The notes beneath the pieces were generated by a model. The model did not search any database, was not told the DNA's origin, and worked only from the letters and a program-made list of their open reading frames with translations. The position numbers and the translations under genes were made by a program. Of a stretch of 9,729 bases of DNA, positions 6,850 through 9,729 are shown piece by piece. The first letter of the stretch is position 1, and the number at the start of each line of letters is the position of its first letter. The stretch is from Thermomicrobiales bacterium. Its GTDB lineage: Bacteria; Chloroflexota; Chloroflexia; Thermomicrobiales; UBA6265. The stretch spans positions 1 to 9,729 of the forward strand of contig JAICRA010000033.1 of the NCBI GenBank assembly GCA_025937615.1, given 5' to 3'.

Positions 6850-6875
6850 GTTCGAATATGTCGAACACTGTTCGA
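6849..6875 (-). promoter_or_regulatory. Probable IclR-type operator: three TGTTCGA half-sites
   Basis: TGTTCGA occurs at 6849-6855, as its inverse TCGAACA at 6861-6867, and again directly at 6869-6875. The first two form a perfect inverted repeat with a 5-bp gap. The first and third are direct repeats exactly 20 bp apart, about two helical turns. The PcaU/PobR branch of IclR regulators is known to bind a palindrome plus an added direct repeat, and PcaR-type sites contain GTTCGA. The site lies between the proposed promoter and the regulator's start codon, so it is likely bound by this regulator; that is inferred. Confidence 0.7.
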
Positions 6876-6892
6876 TACTATCTGACGATCGC

Positions 6893-6921
6893 AGTCTAAC
6901 TTCGCCAATTCCTCGCGTCAA
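6893..6921 (-). promoter_or_regulatory. Candidate sigma70-type promoter of the iclR-transporter-hydrolase operon
   Basis: TTGACG (6921-6916) and TAGACT (6898-6893) are separated by 17 bp, matching the -35 box at 5 of 6 and the -10 box at 4 of 6 positions. It lies 10 bp beyond the decarboxylase stop codon. A start site near 6886 would place the TGTTCGA operator about 11-38 nt downstream, a position suited to repression by blocking. Confidence 0.5.
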
Positions 6922-6931
6922 ACCTGTAGAT

Positions 6932-8284
6932 TCAGCTCATCGTAGCGAGCACTGTTGCAATGTCTGCCACCGTGGTTCGCGGATTGAGGATCACGATCCT
7001 GGCCGCCGGTTCGCCCCGGACGCGCGTTGGCATGACGAACGCCGTGCCGGTGGCGAACAATCGGGCCGACCAGAGGTCATAGTCTTCCGCACTCCACCCT
7101 TGACGACGGAACACCAGCACGGACAGCTCCGGCTCGATGAGCAGCTCGAGGTACGGCCGGGCGCGAATCTCCTCCGCCACCTGCCGTGCCACGGCAAGTG
7201 TCGTCTCGATCGCCTCCGCGTACGCATCGGTGCCGTGGACGGCGAGCGAGAACCAGAAAGGAAGTCCACGCGCGCGCCGGCTCAGGTGGACCGCGTAATC
7301 GGCCGGGTTCCACTCGTTCCGGGCGTTGAGGGCATCCAGGTACGCCGCTGATTGACTGTGCGCCGCCCGCGCCTGTTGCGGATCTCGGTAGAGCAGCGCG
7401 CACGAGTCGTAGGGCGCAAAGAGCCACTTGTGCGGATCGACGATGAAGCTGTCAGCGAGCTCGACACCGGCAAAGGCCGGTCGCATACGCGGCGCGGCCA
7501 GGGCCGCGAGGCCGTAGGCGCCGTCGATGTGCAGCCAGAGGTCGCGCTCGCGACAGATCGCGGCAACCGTCGCGAGATCGTCGATCACTCCCAGGTTCGT
7601 CGCCCCGGCTGAGGCGACGACGGCAATGACCCCATCGTCCGCGTTGGCGTCGAGCGCGTCCCGGAGGTTGGTTCCGGTCAGTCGGTGACTGGCATCGACT
7701 GGCACATCGATGAGATCAACGTCCAGCACGCGAGCGGCCTGTGCAACCGACGAATGAGCCTCGGCCGATGTGGCGATTTGCCAGCGTGGCGGTCGCTCGC
7801 CCCCTCGTCGTGACAGTGCCGCGTGACGAGCGGCATGAAGCGCCGAGAGATTACCGAGCGTCCCGCCTGGTACAAAGGCGCCTCCGGCCTCGGGCGGGAA
7901 ACCGGCGAGACCAGCCAGCCAGCTCAGGGCCTCGTTTTCGGCGTACACCGCTCCCGCCGCTTCCAGCCAGCTGCCGGCGTAGATCCCGGAAGCTCCAACC
8001 AGCAGATCGAAGAGGATCGCGTCCTCCGTTGGCGCATGAGGAATGAACGCGAGGTAGCGCGGGTGATCAGCGGCAACGGTGGCCGGCGCCAGCTCCTCGA
8101 CCCAACGCCGGAGAGCCTCTGGTCCACCGAGCCCAGCCGGCGTAATCGTCGGCCCGACTCGCTCCGCCAGCTCTTCGGCTGTGGCCGTCCCGCCGAGCGG
8201 CCATGGATCCTGCCGCTGGCGCGCCAGCACGCACTCGAGCATCTGACGCGCAAGCAGCTCGGTCTCGTTCGTCAGGCCGTGCAT
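6932..8284 (-). CDS. Group II PLP-dependent amino-acid decarboxylase
   Basis: This 450-residue cytosolic enzyme belongs to the aromatic-L-amino-acid/glutamate decarboxylase fold and removes the alpha-carboxyl of an amino acid through PLP. Seen: GGTLGNLSAL (140-149) for phosphate binding, EAHSSV with H177 stacking on the cofactor, HIDGAYG (252-258) with D254 contacting the pyridine nitrogen, and VDPHKWLFAPYDSCALLY with Schiff-base lysine K286. The segment around NPADY (326-330) and LSRRARGLPFWFSL matches the region of the mobile catalytic loop. The length is near the lower end for this family. ATG at 8284 follows GAGAGG by 5 nt. A 133-bp gap separates it from the DppC-like gene and holds a TATACA (minus strand) but no convincing -35 box. 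The substrate is not clear; aromatic amino acids are the usual ones for this group. Confidence 0.92.
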   Translation of the reverse strand: MHGLTNETELLARQMLECVLARQRQDPWPLGGTATAEELAERVGPTITPAGLGGPEALRRWVEELAPATVAADHPRYLAFIPHAPTEDAILFDLLVGASGIYAGSWLEAAGAVYAENEALSWLAGLAGFPPEAGGAFVPGGTLGNLSALHAARHAALSRRGGERPPRWQIATSAEAHSSVAQAARVLDVDLIDVPVDASHRLTGTNLRDALDANADDGVIAVVASAGATNLGVIDDLATVAAICRERDLWLHIDGAYGLAALAAPRMRPAFAGVELADSFIVDPHKWLFAPYDSCALLYRDPQQARAAHSQSAAYLDALNARNEWNPADYAVHLSRRARGLPFWFSLAVHGTDAYAEAIETTLAVARQVAEEIRARPYLELLIEPELSVLVFRRQGWSAEDYDLWSARLFATGTAFVMPTRVRGEPAARIVILNPRTTVADIATVLATMS

Positions 8285-8417
8285 CGTTTCCTCTCGCCTT
8301 GTTCCGCCCGCCAGCAGCGAGTTGCAACGGATATCGTCTCAGCCCCTGTCGATCGTGTATAGAAGGCTAGGGAAAGGTTCGGGCTTTCACGGCTCAATTC
8401 AGGACAGGAACGCCCGC

Positions 8418-9293
8418 TCAGCGGCCGGTTTGTATGCGCTCCGCAAGCCCGTCTCCAAGCACGCTGAAGGCGATCCCGGCGAGGATTATCGCGAGCCCTG
8501 GGAACGTCGGCATCCACCACGCCTGGCGGATGAAATTGCGCGCCTCCTGAATCATCGAGCCCCACTCAGGGGTGGGAGGCTGCACGCCGAGGCCGAGAAA
8601 GCTGAGCGCGGCGCCGAGCAGAATGTTGAGCACCGCATCCGACATGGCAAAGACGACGACCGGCGCAATGACATTGGGCAGGATGTGACGACCAATGATT
8701 CGTGCCGGACCGTTGCCCAGAGTCTTGGCGGCGAGAACATACTCCTGATTCTTGGCAACCAGTATTTCCCCTCGCACCAAGCGGGCATAAGCAACCCAAC
8801 CCACCAGACCTATGCCGATGAAGAGATTGCGTAATCCGGGTCCGAGCATGGCAACGATGCCAATGACAAGGACGATGAAGGGAAAAGCGACGACGACATC
8901 GACGATGCGCATGACAATCGAGTCGACCTTGCCTCCGAAGTAACCGGCGATTGACCCGACAATAATCCCGACCACAAACGTAATTGTGGTCGGGACGATA
9001 CCGATCAGCAGATTGAGGTGAGCGGCATAGACCACCCGCGTGGCGACGTCGCGGCCGAAGTTATCCGTTCCGAACGGATGCTCCTTACTTGGTGGCTGCA
9101 AGGGCATGCCGAACGCTTCCGGGGTGTAAGGCACGACGAATGGTCCGACGATCGCTATGAGGACAATGACGAGCAAGAGCGCGGCGCCCGTGATGAGCGT
9201 GCCATTGACGCGCGTGCCCGTATTCTTGGAGCGTCGTCCTGAAACCGACTCTGCCGTTGTTGGAGTGACGACGGCCGTGGTTCCGCTAGTCAT
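8418..9293 (-). CDS. Peptide/nickel-type ABC transporter permease, DppC/OppC type
   Basis: This is one of two inner-membrane subunits of a Dpp/Opp-type importer for peptides or similar solutes. Seen: an N-terminal membrane segment, HPFGTDNFGRDVATRVVYAA (the conserved DppC block), several further membrane segments, the EAA loop EYVLAAKTLGNGPARIIGRH, which docks on the ATPase, and FLGLGVQPPTPEWGSM near the C-terminus. All are diagnostic for DppC/OppC. The frame is open to TTG 9311, but ATG at 9293 has GAGGG 6 nt upstream and gives 291 residues. It overlaps the DppB-like gene by 8 bp, implying coupled translation. No binding protein or ATPase of this system lies in the window; the next gene downstream is the decarboxylase. 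Confidence 0.95.
   Translation of the reverse strand: MTSGTTAVVTPTTAESVSGRRSKNTGTRVNGTLITGAALLLVIVLIAIVGPFVVPYTPEAFGMPLQPPSKEHPFGTDNFGRDVATRVVYAAHLNLLIGIVPTTITFVVGIIVGSIAGYFGGKVDSIVMRIVDVVVAFPFIVLVIGIVAMLGPGLRNLFIGIGLVGWVAYARLVRGEILVAKNQEYVLAAKTLGNGPARIIGRHILPNVIAPVVVFAMSDAVLNILLGAALSFLGLGVQPPTPEWGSMIQEARNFIRQAWWMPTFPGLAIILAGIAFSVLGDGLAERIQTGR
8966..8995. repeat. Perfect 12-bp inverted repeat inside the DppC-like gene
   Basis: TCCCGACCACAA (8966-8977) and TTGTGGTCGGGA (8984-8995) are perfectly complementary with a 6-nt loop. They encode VPTTITFVVG in a membrane segment. There is no T-run after it on either strand, so it is not a standard terminator. Its role, if any, is unknown. Confidence 0.5.
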
Positions 9294-9729
9294 ACGAAAC
9301 CCTCGGGTCAAGGAGGGCGTAGGTCATGTCTGTCAGAAGGTTGACTGTAATGACGAGCACCGCCATTACCAGGGTAACGGCCTGGATGACGGGATAGTCC
9401 CTGGCCTGAATCGATGAGACCATCAGAAAACCGAGCCCGGGAATCGCGAAAACCGTCTCGATGATGACCGTGCTCCCGATCAGGAAGCCGAGGTTCACGC
9501 CGAGGACCGTCACGGTCGAAATGAGTGACGGGCGGAGCACGTGCCCGGTCACGACGCGGGAGTTAGTCAGCCCCTTGGCGCGGGCGGTCGTCGCATATTG
9601 CGCGCGCAAGTTGCCAACCATGCTGCTGCGCAGGCTGCGGATGAGGATTGGCGCCATGGCGAGCGCGATTGTCAGTGAGGGGAGAAACAGGTAGTGCAAG
9701 TGTTCGGGAAACGTTTCCCCGTAGCCACC
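9286..9729 (-). CDS. Peptide/nickel-type ABC transporter permease, DppB/OppB type, C-terminal part (cut by right window edge)
   Basis: This is the partner permease of the DppC-like protein. The window holds the last 147 codons; the frame is open to the right edge, with GGYGETFPEHLHYLFLPSLTIAL at its beginning read in two parts (GGYGETFPEHL, then HYLFLPSLTIAL). Seen: LPSLTIALAMAPILIRSLRSSM, the EAA-type loop QYATTARAKGLTNSRVVTGH, ETVFAIPGLGFLMVSSI, RDYPVIQAV and the typical ending LLDPRVSYD, all characteristic of DppB. The N-terminal membrane segments lie outside. Its stop codon TAG at 9288-9286 lies 8 bp inside the DppC-like gene. Confidence 0.94.
   Translation of the reverse strand, partial: GGYGETFPEHLHYLFLPSLTIALAMAPILIRSLRSSMVGNLRAQYATTARAKGLTNSRVVTGHVLRPSLISTVTVLGVNLGFLIGSTVIIETVFAIPGLGFLMVSSIQARDYPVIQAVTLVMAVLVITVNLLTDMTYALLDPRVSYD

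Noticed and set aside
7823..8362. Plus-strand open frame opposite the decarboxylase gene
   Set aside because: It is an antisense shadow of a gene with all PLP-binding motifs in place.
8285..8417. Possible promoter in front of the decarboxylase gene (TATACA)
   Set aside because: No -35 hexamer at a suitable distance; the TTGAGC seen is about 30 nt away.
9294..9311. TTG 9311 as start of the DppC-like gene
   Set aside because: It adds six residues and lacks a ribosome site as good as the GAGGG before ATG 9293.
1..9729. tRNA, rRNA, CRISPR arrays, insertion sequences or phage genes
   Set aside because: No repeat-spacer pattern, transposase motif, terminal repeats or RNA gene features were seen; no gap between genes exceeds 133 bp.

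Overview
All eleven protein-coding genes in this GC-rich bacterial window lie on the minus strand, so transcription runs from right to left. The organism is probably a member of Chloroflexota, perhaps Thermomicrobia-like. This is an inference from general character: a Tat-exported, non-lipoprotein solute-binding protein with a Thr/Pro/Ala-rich mature N-terminus, many GTG/TTG starts, and GC-rich palindromes lying between or running into genes. No marker gene in the window fixes the taxonomy.

Right part (9729-6932): the 3' end of a DppB-type permease gene cut by the window edge, a complete DppC-type permease gene overlapping it by 8 bp, and, after a 133-bp gap, a group II PLP-dependent amino-acid decarboxylase gene. 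The binding protein and ATPases that would complete the peptide-type transporter are not in the window.

Left part (6921-1): what looks like one long operon. A plausible sigma70-type promoter (TTGACG-N17-TAGACT) sits just after the decarboxylase stop codon. It is followed by three copies of TGTTCGA (inverted plus direct, 20 bp apart) and then by an IclR-family regulator gene whose best start is a TTG at 6837. Next come a five-gene urea/amide/branched-chain-type ABC importer (Tat-exported binding protein, LivH/UrtB-like and LivM/UrtC-like permeases, LivG/UrtD-like and LivF/UrtE-like ATPases), an isochorismatase-family cysteine amidohydrolase, and the first 173 codons of an amidohydrolase that closely resembles enamidase. 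Enamidase is the ring-opening enzyme of the fermentative nicotinate pathway in Eubacterium barkeri.

Taken together, the left operon looks like a regulated module for taking up and hydrolysing a small amide or cyclic amide. The importer would bring the compound in, the enamidase-like enzyme would open a ring C-N bond, the isochorismatase-like enzyme would hydrolyse an amide, and the IclR protein would respond to the substrate or a product. The substrate is unknown. The most notable non-coding signals are the triple TGTTCGA operator, a hairpin that overlaps the ribosome-binding site of the first permease gene, and a palindrome that encodes the tail of that permease.
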